DNA from: an uncultured Prevotella sp.
GTDB taxonomy: Bacteria > Bacteroidota > Bacteroidia > Bacteroidales > Bacteroidaceae
DNA length: 64,000 nucleotides
Assembly: GCA_927910885.1 (NCBI GenBank)
Contig: CAKMOD010000103.1
Coordinates: 1-64,000, forward strand
Direction of reading: 5' to 3'
A model generated the notes under the pieces. The model saw only the letters and a list, made by a program, of their open reading frames with translations. It was not told the origin of the DNA and searched no databases. Each line of letters starts with the position of its first letter. Positions within the stretch are counted from its first letter, which is position 1. The translations under genes were made by a program, and so were the position numbers. Below, in pieces: positions 55,472-64,000 of the stretch.

Positions 55472-56316
55472 GTCATTCGTTTATAATATAGCTGTATAAT
55501 TGGTGCGAAGATGTGGGCTATCGGAGCAGATAACTTTGCCCACCAAGGTTTATAACTCTTATTCTTTCGTATGGCGAGTTTCAACAGAATGTTGGCTGCA
55601 TCACCTGGGGCGTAAGCAGGTAGATGCTTGTATTGTTCGTTGACATCCGACATTGCTGTGTGAACCAAGGGTAAAAAAGCTATCTGCACGTGAACATCTA
55701 ACGGCGCAAACTCGCTGTTCGCTGTCTCACACCATGTGTTAGCAGCACTTTTTGAAGCATGATAAGCCGACCAGCCCGGTGCCATTGGATAGAGTGTACT
55801 CACTGATGAAGAGTAGATGATATGCCCTTTACTTGCCTTCAAGGCAGGTAAGATAGCTAATGATAGCGCAACCAAGGAACGATAGTTGAGGTCCATTGTA
55901 CGGTCATAGTCGTGTAGGCGGTCCTGCGCATCATTGATATTGCGATGGATAGATTTACCCGCATTGCAAAAGAAGTAATCTAACCGTGGTAGTGTTTCCC
56001 TTAGTTTCTGGCAAAGCAGTTCCAGTTTTTCTCTGTCTCTTAGGTCTATTGCGCAGTAGTCTGCACTACTTCCCATTTGCTTAGCTTTGGCACATAAGAG
56101 GCGTAAGTCCGCTTCACTTCGAGCAATGAGGAAGACATTTGCACCTGCACTAATTAGTTTTTCGGTTAATGCTCTCCCTATCCCATGTGATGCACCCGTT
56201 ACAAGTACCCACTTTCCATAGAAGTGTTCTCTTGTAATATCAGGTGTTAGACTTATGGATAGGTAAGCCAATGCACCTCCAATAGCTATTATATTTTTTC
56301 TGAGAGACGTCATCAT
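55468..56316 (-). CDS. short-chain dehydrogenase/reductase
   Basis: 282 aa. A possible N-terminal hydrophobic segment, then the Rossmann motif VLVTGASHGIGRALTEK (about residues 32-48), NAG in FFCNAGKS, catalytic Ser in YSSSVSTLYP and YHASK (Tyr and Lys). A C-terminal amphipathic region (KLSAPIAHIFAPIIQLYYKR) may lie on the membrane. First gene of a two-gene operon with an acyl ligase (ATGA overlap), suggesting a shared pathway on a lipid-like substrate. Confidence 0.85.
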   Translation of the reverse strand: MMTSLRKNIIAIGGALAYLSISLTPDITREHFYGKWVLVTGASHGIGRALTEKLISAGANVFLIARSEADLRLLCAKAKQMGSSADYCAIDLRDREKLELLCQKLRETLPRLDYFFCNAGKSIHRNINDAQDRLHDYDRTMDLNYRSLVALSLAILPALKASKGHIIYSSSVSTLYPMAPGWSAYHASKSAANTWCETANSEFAPLDVHVQIAFLPLVHTAMSDVNEQYKHLPAYAPGDAANILLKLAIRKNKSYKPWWAKLSAPIAHIFAPIIQLYYKRMT

Positions 56317-56378
56317 AACTCTTTTCTAACAATCAGTAGTGCTTGTTTTGATAACCAATAGCGATGTGCTTAATGCTC

Positions 56379-56444
56379 CGCACACCATGTGTTAGGCATG
56401 AGCACCATGTGTGTTAGGCATCCGCACATCATGTGCTGAGTAAT
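56379..56444. repeat. 22-bp dyad repeat array, locus D (3 units)
   Basis: Exact 22-nt spacing: 56379-56400, 56401-56422, 56423-56444, with dyads GCAC-ACCAT-GTGT, GCAC-CATGT-GTGT, GCAC-ATCAT-GTGC. The linker here is TAGGCATS rather than TGTTGGTT, so the dyad and period are conserved while the linker varies. It lies between two minus-strand genes. Confidence 0.75.
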
Positions 56445-56581
56445 AATACGTTGGATGAAAATGGGTAGAACGCTTTATTGTTGTCGTTATAACATGGCAT
56501 CGTAAGACACTAATACCAAAGTTATACAGCGCAGTTCTCTTAGATATCCATGCTGCTTTATACTTTCTTTTCCCTATTTCT

Positions 56582-57307
56582 TTATATTATTTCCAACGTG
56601 AAATGCTGGTAATCACGTACGATAGTATAAAGGAACTTCTCGTCAGCAGTATTTGTGTCAGAGATGTTGAGGTGCGTTCGTACTTTCTCTGCAAGGGAAG
56701 CAATACGACGTTCACGCTCGTATCCGTATTCAGAGTTGAGGGTACGTTGGATGACATCAAGCTGGTTAAGAGAGAGGTCTTCAGCTTGTGGATAGACAGG
56801 TTTATACTTTCTATCAAGGTAAGAGAATTCGTCAAGTGAGACTTGAATCTTACGATAATCATTGAGTTGGATGACCATCGTTCCTGCTGCGAGGTCGCCG
56901 AGACGTTGTGAATTCTTAGAAATAAGAATGACAAGTGCGCCAACACCAGAGAAACCAAGGTCGACAAGTTGCAGAAGCCAACGCATAAAAAAGTCACCAA
57001 TGCCTGGTGTCGTTCCGTCTTTCTTCACAACACGGATACGCATCACCATCTTTCCAACACTTTGTCCATGGTTGAAAAGTTCCATAAGGAAGTGGTAAAA
57101 GAGGGCAGGAAGGTAGATAGCTAATAGAAAGAACAATTCATTTGAGAAAAAAGTAAGGTTCATTTCAGCTATTAGGAGCGACACACCAACCAGATAGCAG
57201 ATAATTAGGAAGTCATCAATGATTTGTGCAACGATACGCTCTCCTAAACTTGCCGGCGACTGACTTATCTGGACGTACTGACCTGTTATGATATTGGCTT
57301 CGGGCAT
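56582..57307 (-). CDS. RDD-family membrane protein
   Basis: 241 aa from the ATG at 57307 (MPEANIITGQYVQISQSPAS). The frame open to 57556 overlaps the divergent gene and is not used. The RDD core is at residues ~22-150: SLGERIVAQIIDDFLIICYL, GQSVGKMVMRIRVVKKDG and RWLLQLVDLG. Three helices, then a ~90-residue cytoplasmic tail (YGYERERRIASLAEKVRTHL). Divergent from the SpoIIM/MoxR operon, with which RDD proteins are often linked. Confidence 0.85.
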   Translation of the reverse strand: MPEANIITGQYVQISQSPASLGERIVAQIIDDFLIICYLVGVSLLIAEMNLTFFSNELFFLLAIYLPALFYHFLMELFNHGQSVGKMVMRIRVVKKDGTTPGIGDFFMRWLLQLVDLGFSGVGALVILISKNSQRLGDLAAGTMVIQLNDYRKIQVSLDEFSYLDRKYKPVYPQAEDLSLNQLDVIQRTLNSEYGYERERRIASLAEKVRTHLNISDTNTADEKFLYTIVRDYQHFTLEII

Positions 57308-57409
57308 TTTCTTGATAATTAAATGTTGTTTCTGTTGCAAATGTAAGAAAAAAACTCTAAAATTTGTTGCGTAAATGATAATAATGTGTAAATTACGTGT
57401 GGACTTTGC

Positions 57410-58360
57410 ATGAAAGAGATTCTTTTCATACGAAATAATATTGAGAAGTGGCGGGCGATGGAAGGCATGATAGATAATGTCAAGTTTGAGATGCCTGACC
57501 AGTTGGCTGATGCTTATACTGAGCTTACAGCCGATCTCGCTTTTGCACAGACACATTATCCTCGTTCACGTATTACCATCTATCTCAACAAACTTGCTTC
57601 TGCACTTCATAATGAAATCTACCGTAATAAACGGGAGAAGTGGTCGCGTTTGGTGACTTTCTGGACGCAGGAGGTGCCTGATGTGATGTGGAAAGAGCGT
57701 AAGTTACTGCTTCTCTCATTCATTATTTTTATGGTGAGTGTGCTGATAGGCGTTGTTTCAACCTTAGGAGACGAATCCTTCCCACGCTTGATACTTGGCG
57801 ATGGCTATATGGATATGACCCTTGAGAATATTGCGAAGGGAAAGCCGATGGGCGTATATGGCAATGAAGAAGAGGGGAGTATGTTTATTAGTATTACGCT
57901 GAACAATATCATGGTATCGTTTAATGTGTTTGTTTCGGGCGTTTTGACGAGTTTTATGTCGGGCTTCCTTTTATTCCGAAACGGTATCATGATAGGGTGT
58001 TTTGATACTTTCTTTTATCAGCACGGACTATTAGGTGAAAGCCTCTTAGCCACGATGTTGCATGGTACGTTGGAACTTTCAGCGATTATTGTGGCAGGTG
58101 CTGCAGGCTTGGCAATCGGTAATGGTTGGTTATTCCCTGGTACTTACTCACGTTTGGTTAGCTTTCAGCGAGGTGCAAAGAGGGGAATGAAGATAGTTGT
58201 TGGTACAGTCCCAATCTTTATCTTGGCAGGTTTTATTGAAGGGTTTATAACTCGTCATACTGAGTTGAATGACTTTATCCGCATTGGTATCATACTCGTA
58301 TCATTGGCGTTTGTCGTGTATTATTTTATTTACTTACCTTATAAGCGTAATTATCATTAG
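57410..58360 (+). CDS. SpoIIM (DUF95) family membrane protein
   Basis: 316 aa. Begins MKEILFIRNNIEKWRAMEGM with a cytoplasmic helical part (~100 residues), then about five helices with the family's NNIMVSFNVFVSGVLTSFMS and HGTLELSAIIVAGAAGLAIG segments. In sporulators SpoIIM drives septal peptidoglycan remodelling; here it is a distant relative in a non-sporulator. First of six co-directional genes with gaps of 3 to 39 nt or an overlap. Confidence 0.85.
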   Translation: MKEILFIRNNIEKWRAMEGMIDNVKFEMPDQLADAYTELTADLAFAQTHYPRSRITIYLNKLASALHNEIYRNKREKWSRLVTFWTQEVPDVMWKERKLLLLSFIIFMVSVLIGVVSTLGDESFPRLILGDGYMDMTLENIAKGKPMGVYGNEEEGSMFISITLNNIMVSFNVFVSGVLTSFMSGFLLFRNGIMIGCFDTFFYQHGLLGESLLATMLHGTLELSAIIVAGAAGLAIGNGWLFPGTYSRLVSFQRGAKRGMKIVVGTVPIFILAGFIEGFITRHTELNDFIRIGIILVSLAFVVYYFIYLPYKRNYH

Positions 58361-58363
58361 AAA

Positions 58364-59356
58364 ATGCAAATAGAAAGACCAAAGATTGAACTTTATAAAG
58401 TTCGTAGTTTCGGAGAGAAGTTCTCAGCGATTTTTGAGTTTATTCGTGAGAATTTTAAGTTTTTGTTGCGTGCATGTACCTATCTACTCTTGCCGCTTTG
58501 TTTGGTACAAGGCTTCGCAATGGAGATGATGATGAAGGTCTTAGCACCTTATTATAACAATACCTTCGATATGGGAGGTGGTGCAGACGTGGCGCAGAGT
58601 ATGATGCTTAGATTAGGTGCTTCGTACTTGGGATATGGTATTTGTCTGCTGATAGGTTCTACCTTATTGGCTGGAATCTGCTATGGTATGGTGAAATACT
58701 ACCATAAAAGTCCAAATAGACTTCGTAATACGACACTGAGCGACTTAAAACCTTTAATCATTCAGGTGATTAAACGCTCGTTGTTAATGACCGTGGTGCT
58801 TGTTGCTTTGTTTATAGGAGTTTTGGTTCTTATTATCTTCTTTACTGCAATCACAAGTGCACCGATACTGGCTATAATACCAATTCTTGCATTGATTGTG
58901 TGCTGTTTGCCAGTTTCTATGGCGTTACCTGTCTATGTTTTTGAAGATAAGGAAACATTGTTTAGCTCTATATTACGCGGCTTAAAACTTGGTTTTCATT
59001 CATTCGGATCATTGTTTGGTTTGATGTTTGTGATAGGATTCTTGACTAATATCCTGTCTTCATTCACATCAATTCCTTGGTATATATTGACGGTTGTGAA
59101 GTCAGTTTTGCTGGCTACTGATACTACTCAAAGCTCTTTTGCAACAAGTCCGGTGTATAGCTTCTTTGTCTATTTGTCATCAGTATTTATGAACTTTGGT
59201 ATGTATCTTACGATGACAATCTCAACCTTCGCCTTAGCTTTTCACTATGGAAGCATCGCAGAGGAGGAAGATGGCTTCTCTGTAGAGGAAGATATACAGC
59301 ATTTTGATGAGTTGGCAGAGAAAGATACAGATATTGATAACTTCGGTAAACTCTGA
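58364..59356 (+). CDS. multi-pass membrane protein of the SpoIIM/MoxR operon
   Basis: 330 aa. No named family that I can confirm. N-terminal cytoplasmic segment (RSFGEKFSAIFEFIRENFKF), about six helices, and an acidic cytoplasmic tail (EEEDGFSVEEDIQHFDELAE). 3 nt after the SpoIIM gene and 12 nt before the DUF4129 gene. Probably an assembly partner in the membrane complex of this operon. Confidence 0.7.
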   Translation: MQIERPKIELYKVRSFGEKFSAIFEFIRENFKFLLRACTYLLLPLCLVQGFAMEMMMKVLAPYYNNTFDMGGGADVAQSMMLRLGASYLGYGICLLIGSTLLAGICYGMVKYYHKSPNRLRNTTLSDLKPLIIQVIKRSLLMTVVLVALFIGVLVLIIFFTAITSAPILAIIPILALIVCCLPVSMALPVYVFEDKETLFSSILRGLKLGFHSFGSLFGLMFVIGFLTNILSSFTSIPWYILTVVKSVLLATDTTQSSFATSPVYSFFVYLSSVFMNFGMYLTMTISTFALAFHYGSIAEEEDGFSVEEDIQHFDELAEKDTDIDNFGKL

Positions 59357-59368
59357 TAATTCAGCCCT

Positions 59369-59980
59369 ATGTTACAGCCATTAAGTGATACTTTGTCGTG
59401 TGATTCAGCGTTACTTCATCAGTACCGTTCTGATGATGCGTACAACTATGCGCGAGAGTTACAGGCACCTGAACTTGATTGGTGGGATTGGCTGATGTCA
59501 AAGATAGGCGAGTTCCTCTCTGATTTATTTAGTATTCAGAGTAAAGGGGACTTCCGTATCGTGATATACATTGTTATTGCACTTGTTTTTATTGCTCTAA
59601 TCGCTTTCATTTTGTACCGTTATCAATTCAAACTCTTTGGTAGAGCGGGTAAGGTGACGAATGAAAAAGATGAAGAAGACAATATCTACGGTGTAGACTT
59701 TGAGGCTGTCTATGCCAAAGCAATGGCACAGAAGGATTATTATAAGGCTGTTCGAATTGTTTATTTGCGTACACTTCGTTGGTTATCAGATGGTAATAAG
59801 ATTAGTTGGCAGCTCTATAAGACGCCAACTCAATACACTCGTGAGTATCTATCAGTAGAATTTGAAAGAATGACTACTGCTTTTATGCGTGTAAGATATG
59901 GTAATTATCAAGCGTCTGAAGAGCTCGTAGAACTACTGTTAGACTTAGAAAGCAAGATAAAGGAAGGAGGTCAGGGATGA
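59369..59980 (+). CDS. DUF4129-type membrane protein
   Basis: 203 aa. One helix (IVIYIVIALVFIALIAFILY, residues ~65-85) with an N-terminal exported part and a C-terminal cytoplasmic domain (DYYKAVRIVYLRTLRWLSD, TPTQYTREYLS) matching DUF4129, often found next to MoxR/DUF58 genes. Overlaps the next gene by 4 nt. Confidence 0.75.
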   Translation: MLQPLSDTLSCDSALLHQYRSDDAYNYARELQAPELDWWDWLMSKIGEFLSDLFSIQSKGDFRIVIYIVIALVFIALIAFILYRYQFKLFGRAGKVTNEKDEEDNIYGVDFEAVYAKAMAQKDYYKAVRIVYLRTLRWLSDGNKISWQLYKTPTQYTREYLSVEFERMTTAFMRVRYGNYQASEELVELLLDLESKIKEGGQG

Positions 59981-61227
59981 ACAAAAGGTTTTGGTTCTTC
60001 GTAGCTGGCTTCCTTGTCTTTGTATTCCTATTAGAGTGGAATGCGCCCTCAAAGTTTGTTTGGGAGCCTACCTTTAATCATTACGATAAGCAACCATTTG
60101 GTTGTGCGGTGTTTGACTCACTGATGGAGAAGTCTGTTCCTGCTGGTTATGAAGTGACACGAAAAACAATAGCACAGTTGGAACGTGAAGGATATGGTAA
60201 GAAACCGCATGCCTTCTTAATTCAAACAGACCGTTTTAGCCCTTCTGCAACGGATATCCGTTCGTTGGATAGACTGTTGAAAGCTGGTAATAAAGTCTTC
60301 ATTGCAACGTCTTATATTGAACCTGATTCTCTATATCCTGATTTGCAGATAGCTATTAATGGGCAATATGGGTTCTCTCCTATGGAGGTTAAGTCATCCA
60401 TTGCGAATCAGTCAATTCCTTATGATACCTTAATCTGGTCTCATCAGTTGCCTTATCTGGAAAAAGAATACGCTGTCTATGCCGCTATGGCTGGTAATAA
60501 TATTACAGTAGAAGGGAAGGCTGTGTGTGATACTTTGGTTAGCTGTTGGCTTTCAGAGGAGGATTCTGATTCTACAGATGGCTATTGGTTGGCACGTGTG
60601 GTTAGGATTAAGCGAGGAAAGGGTGAACTCTTTGTTTCTTGTGATCCATTGTTAATGACCAATTATGGTATTCTTGATACTCAGATAAATGGACTCATCT
60701 TCCGTTTGATGTCTCAATTCCGTGGCTTGCCAATTATTCGTACTGAGGCATACGGACCTGAGACGGAATTTGAAACGAATACTCCACTACGCTTCTGGTT
60801 ACAAAACGAATCACTACGATGGGCTATCTATCTCACCTTAGGAGGACTATTACTCTTCTGTGTGTTCTATGCGCGTAGACGACAACGCGTTATCCCTGTG
60901 GTAGAGGAACCAGCAAATCGTTCGTTGGAGTTTGTGAAGTTGATAGGAACCCTTTATCATCAGAAGCATATCAATCGAGACTTGCTGCAGAAAAAGTATA
61001 GTTACTTTGGCGAGACCTTACGTCGTATGACGATGATAGATGTCGAAGATGTTGAGTCAAGGAAGGAGAATATAGCACAGATAGCTATTCGAACAGGAAT
61101 GCCAGAGGCTGAAGTGCGAATGATACTCGACCGTGTTGAACGTTATTTGCAGGACAACGTAGAAATGAAAGATGCTGCTCTGCGAAAGGCAATAGATGGT
61201 ATGGATATGATAATCAATAAGCTATAA
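59977..61227 (+). CDS. DUF4350-type membrane protein
   Basis: 416 aa. N-terminal helix (FWFFVAGFLVFVFLLEW), a large extracytoplasmic domain (residues ~25-280), a second helix (WAIYLTLGGLLLFCVFYARRR) and a ~125-residue cytoplasmic domain. The extracytoplasmic part, with GNKVFIATSY and KRGKGELFVSCDPLLMTNYG, fits DUF4350 proteins, related to GATase-like folds, found in MoxR/DUF58 operons. Starts within the DUF4129 gene (ATGA). Confidence 0.75.
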   Translation: MNKRFWFFVAGFLVFVFLLEWNAPSKFVWEPTFNHYDKQPFGCAVFDSLMEKSVPAGYEVTRKTIAQLEREGYGKKPHAFLIQTDRFSPSATDIRSLDRLLKAGNKVFIATSYIEPDSLYPDLQIAINGQYGFSPMEVKSSIANQSIPYDTLIWSHQLPYLEKEYAVYAAMAGNNITVEGKAVCDTLVSCWLSEEDSDSTDGYWLARVVRIKRGKGELFVSCDPLLMTNYGILDTQINGLIFRLMSQFRGLPIIRTEAYGPETEFETNTPLRFWLQNESLRWAIYLTLGGLLLFCVFYARRRQRVIPVVEEPANRSLEFVKLIGTLYHQKHINRDLLQKKYSYFGETLRRMTMIDVEDVESRKENIAQIAIRTGMPEAEVRMILDRVERYLQDNVEMKDAALRKAIDGMDMIINKL

Positions 61228-61232
61228 ACGCT

Positions 61233-62255
61233 ATGGATGAGCAAAAGAATAATGTAATTGAAGAGCAAACAATAAATAAGATGGAAGAGAATAAAGAAGT
61301 AAGAACCGACCTTGCTGCATTCAGTGAAAAGGTGATGCAGTTGCGGGGAGAGATAAGTAAGGTTGTTGTTGGGCAGCAGGAGGCAGTTGCTCTGTTGTTA
61401 ACAGCGATTCTTGCAGATGGTCATGTGCTGATAGAAGGTGTGCCAGGAGTTGCAAAAACCTTGTTGGCACGTTTGATGTCACGCCTGATTGATGCACGTT
61501 TCAGTCGTATTCAATTTACGCCAGACCTCATGCCAAGTGATGTACTCGGTACGACTGTCTTCAATATGAAGACCTCTGAGTTCGACTTCCATGAAGGTCC
61601 TGTATTCTCAGACCTCGTTCTTGTAGACGAAATCAACCGTGCCCCTGCAAAGACACAGGCTGCTCTTTTCGAGGTGATGGAGGAGCGTCAGGTGACGATT
61701 GATGGTACAACTCGTCGTATGAGCGATGTTTATACAATCATTGCAACACAGAATCCAGTAGAACAGGAAGGTACTTATCGTCTACCAGAGGCTCAGCTCG
61801 ACCGTTTCCTCTTTAAGATAAGCATGGGTTATCCTTCTGTTGATGAGGAAATGAACATCCTTAAGCGTCATCAGGAGAAGCGAAACCTCATCAAGTTGGA
61901 AGATGTTAAGCCGGTACTTACTATTGACGAACTTCTGCAGATGCGCAAGAAGCTTGATACGGTATTCGTAGAGGAGAGCCTTTTACGCTATATTGCAAAC
62001 ATCGTACAGCAGACTCGTACCTCAAAGGCTGTCTATCTCGGTGCCAGTCCACGTGCTTCTGTGGCTATGCTCAATGCTGCTAAGGCTTCAGCTTTGTTAG
62101 GTGGTCGTGACTTTGTAACACCTGAAGACATCAAGTTTGTTACTCCAAGTATTCTTCAACATCGTCTTATCCTCACTGCTGAGGCTGAAATGGAGGGATA
62201 TACCCCATTGAAGGTTGCACAGAAGTTGATTGACAAGGTCGAAGTGCCTAAGTAA
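61233..62255 (+). CDS. MoxR-family AAA+ ATPase
   Basis: 340 aa. Walker A EGVPGVAKTLLARLM (about residue 70), Walker B LVLVDEINRAPAKTQAALFE, sensor 1 IIATQNPVEQEGTYRLPEAQ and sensor 2 YLGASPRASVAM. MoxR ATPases act as chaperones that mature or activate partners with VWA-like domains, here most likely the DUF58 protein encoded next. 5 nt after the DUF4350 gene. An internal ATG at 61281 is an alternative start. Confidence 0.93.
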   Translation: MDEQKNNVIEEQTINKMEENKEVRTDLAAFSEKVMQLRGEISKVVVGQQEAVALLLTAILADGHVLIEGVPGVAKTLLARLMSRLIDARFSRIQFTPDLMPSDVLGTTVFNMKTSEFDFHEGPVFSDLVLVDEINRAPAKTQAALFEVMEERQVTIDGTTRRMSDVYTIIATQNPVEQEGTYRLPEAQLDRFLFKISMGYPSVDEEMNILKRHQEKRNLIKLEDVKPVLTIDELLQMRKKLDTVFVEESLLRYIANIVQQTRTSKAVYLGASPRASVAMLNAAKASALLGGRDFVTPEDIKFVTPSILQHRLILTAEAEMEGYTPLKVAQKLIDKVEVPK

Positions 62256-62294
62256 TGAGCTTAGTCGAGTAACACTCAAATAAATAAAGAAGAA

Positions 62295-63608
62295 ATGTTC
62301 CTTACTAAAAGGTTTTATTTTATATTAGCAAGCCTTACCCTGCTCGCAGGCTTTGGTTATGTATATCCACAGCTTTTCATGGGGGCAAAGATGCTATTGT
62401 TTATCTTTGCTGCTATGGTTGTGGTAGATGCTGTTATGCTCTATCATCGTCGTGGAATAACAGCGAAGCGAACCTGTTCAGAACGTTTCTCTAATGGTGA
62501 TAAGAATATTGTCAAGATAAGTCTGGAAAGTAAGTACTCCTTTCCTGTATGGTTGACGGTTATAGATGAGGCTCCCGAAGTCTTCCAGCGGAGAGATATT
62601 AGCTATAAGAGTCAGCTAACAGCGATGGGTAAGAATACAATTCGTTATACGCTCAGACCAATGAAGCGTGGCGTCTATTCTTTTGGTAAGATTCGTTGTT
62701 TCACACGTACTATCTTGGGACTTGTCGAACGTCGTTATACTTTGGGCAATACAGAAGACGTTAAGGTCTATCCTTCTTATATGATGCTGAATCGCTATGA
62801 ACTTCTTGCGATAAGCAATAATCTCACTGAGATGGGTATAAAGCGTATTCGTCGGGCAGGTAACAACACTGAGTTTGAGCAGATAAAAGACTATGTGAAG
62901 GGCGATGAATACCGAAGTATAAACTGGAAGGCAAGTGCACGTCGCAATCAGCTGATGGTGAATGTCTATCGTGACGAGCGTTCTCAGCAGATATTCTCGG
63001 TTATTGATAAAGGGCGTGTTATGCAGCAATCGTTCCGAGGAATGACGCTTCTCGACTATAGTATCAATGCTTCCTTGGTGTTGTCATACGTTGCCATGCG
63101 CCGTGATGATAAGGCTGGCTTGATAACCTTTGCTGATAAAATGGACACGTTCGTTGCTCCTTCGAAGCAAACAGGTCAGATGCAGCTTCTTTTAGAGTCA
63201 CTTTATGCACAGGAAACAAAGTTTGGTGAAAGTGATTTTAGTGGTTTGTGTGCCAATGTACATAAACAAGTTAGCAAGCGTAGTTTGTTCGTTATTTACA
63301 CAAACTTCTCTGGTATGACTGCTCTCAATCGTCAGTTGGCTTACTTGAAGTTGCTTAGTCAATGGCATCGTGTACTCGTTGTCTTCTTTGAAGATGCAGA
63401 GATGAATGATTATATTCGTTCTCCGAAACACTCAACAGAGGAATATTACCAGCATGTTATTGCTGAGAAGTTTGCTAATGAAAAGCGTTTGATAGTATCA
63501 ACACTGCGTCAGCATGGTATCTATAGTGTTTTGACAACGCCAGACAAACTCAGTATTGATGTTATCAATAAATACTTGGAAATGAAGCAAAGACAAATCT
63601 TAACATAG
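62295..63608 (+). CDS. DUF58 domain protein
   Basis: 437 aa. Two N-terminal helices (residues ~5-50), an extracytoplasmic-type region, and the diagnostic DUF58 motif (IKDYVKGDEYRSINWKASAR, about residue 195) followed by a VWA-like fold (QIFSVIDKGRVM). Last gene of the operon and probable client of the MoxR ATPase. Systems of this composition affect envelope stress in other bacteria; the exact role is unknown. Confidence 0.9.
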   Translation: MFLTKRFYFILASLTLLAGFGYVYPQLFMGAKMLLFIFAAMVVVDAVMLYHRRGITAKRTCSERFSNGDKNIVKISLESKYSFPVWLTVIDEAPEVFQRRDISYKSQLTAMGKNTIRYTLRPMKRGVYSFGKIRCFTRTILGLVERRYTLGNTEDVKVYPSYMMLNRYELLAISNNLTEMGIKRIRRAGNNTEFEQIKDYVKGDEYRSINWKASARRNQLMVNVYRDERSQQIFSVIDKGRVMQQSFRGMTLLDYSINASLVLSYVAMRRDDKAGLITFADKMDTFVAPSKQTGQMQLLLESLYAQETKFGESDFSGLCANVHKQVSKRSLFVIYTNFSGMTALNRQLAYLKLLSQWHRVLVVFFEDAEMNDYIRSPKHSTEEYYQHVIAEKFANEKRLIVSTLRQHGIYSVLTTPDKLSIDVINKYLEMKQRQILT

Positions 63609-63670
63609 TAAGTCTCACTTATTTCCTAACAAATAACGTAAGGTTCACTTTTTCAATACCTAAAACTAAT

Positions 63671-63703
63671 GGGCTGATATCTGATTGTGGATTTCAGCCT
63701 TTA
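63671..63703 (+). terminator. terminator of the SpoIIM/MoxR operon
   Basis: GGCTGA-T-ATC pairs with GAT-T-TCAGCC, followed by TTTATTGTTGTTAT. The stretch 63704-63939 shows no gene or clear structure. Confidence 0.7.
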
Positions 63704-63939
63704 TTGTTGTTATACATAGATGAGATGCGATTTGTGCTTGATATTTGGCTCATGTTTGATAGATTATAGTGGGATCTTCTGTTAAAAGTGTAGATGCTTT
63801 TCATATAGCTTTAACGAAAGGAGCGAACGTACTCATTAAACAAAAATATAACTAAGACCCTCAATGGTCTATTCTATTATCATCCCCTGACATAAAAACT
63901 TTTCATTTTAATACTTCGAAAATCCGCAAACAAGGTTGT

Positions 63940-64000
63940 GAAAAATAATTACATAATTTCAAATAGAATACCTATAAACAAGGATAAAAATACGTGTTAA
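63940..64000 (+). repeat. second copy of the dispersed repeat, cut by the window end
   Basis: GAAAAATAATTACATAATTT onward matches 8239-8299 across the full 61 nt with scattered substitutions and little or no length change. The element runs off the window. Confidence 0.65.

Noticed and set aside
16570..56444. Dyad repeats as a CRISPR array
   Set aside because: Units are contiguous with no unique spacers, the period is only 22 nt, and no cas genes are present.
57308..57556. Long N-terminal extension of the RDD protein
   Set aside because: It overlaps the start of the divergent SpoIIM gene, and the RDD domain begins right after the ATG at 57307.
1..64000. rRNA and tRNA genes
   Set aside because: No stretch resembling rRNA, and no cloverleaf with a CCA-adjacent acceptor, was found in the intergenic regions read; a covariance-model search would be needed to be certain.

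Overview
The window comes from a Bacteroidales genome, most likely an oral or gut Prevotella. The evidence is the SusC/SusD pair, a C-terminal T9SS sorting domain, a subtype-iii type VI secretion (T6SS) module, zinc-free variants of S14, S4 and L36, and repeated Bacteroidetes-style promoters (-33 TTTG, 19-21 nt spacer, -7 TAnnTTTG). The species cannot be fixed from the sequence alone.

Layout. 0-8.3 kb is a T6SS export module: the broken C-terminal part of a VgrG spike, then two tandem cassettes of adaptor, PAAR-like (DUF4280-type) transmembrane effector and membrane-anchored putative immunity genes. An IS30-family element separates the cassettes, and a decayed copy of the last immunity gene and a dispersed repeat follow. 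8.8-11 kb holds a quinol nitric oxide reductase (norZ). 11.3-16.3 kb holds a DUF3467 gene, a small membrane protein and a SusC/SusD pair. 17.2-35.6 kb is the complete str-S10-spc-alpha ribosomal protein superoperon (rpsL to rplQ, with fusA, secY, map, infA and rpoA). 35.9-38.9 kb is a large secreted leucine-rich-repeat protein. 39-43 kb is a minus-strand accessory cluster: a membrane GTPase operon of unknown function, a DUF6140-like gene, two paralogous zinc-ribbon proteins, and a strongly promoted structured RNA candidate. 43.5-53.8 kb carries an unknown 480-aa protein, a glycine-zipper lipoprotein, RlpA, glutamate dehydrogenase, a receiver/PPDK-N fusion and a HipBA toxin-antitoxin pair. 54-63.6 kb carries an acyl-ligase/SDR operon, an RDD-family protein, and a divergent SpoIIM/DUF4129/DUF4350/MoxR/DUF58 membrane operon.

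Sequence quality. Five genes that ought to be intact (rplB, rpsS, rplF, rpsK, gdhA) each carry one frameshift at a short homopolymer. Similar one-base shifts occur in VgrG, an adaptor, an effector and the GTPase. Base-calling errors of the pyrosequencing type are the simplest explanation, so frameshifts here should not be read as real pseudogenes without checking.

The least explained signals are: (i) a family of 22-bp tandem units with a GCAC-N5-GTGY dyad at four intergenic sites; (ii) a ~245-nt rod-shaped RNA candidate at 42.3-42.5 kb with a canonical promoter and a terminator; (iii) the GTPase / TM protein / 255-aa operon; and (iv) the duplicated T6SS adaptor-effector-immunity cassettes. 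No rRNA, tRNA or CRISPR array was seen.
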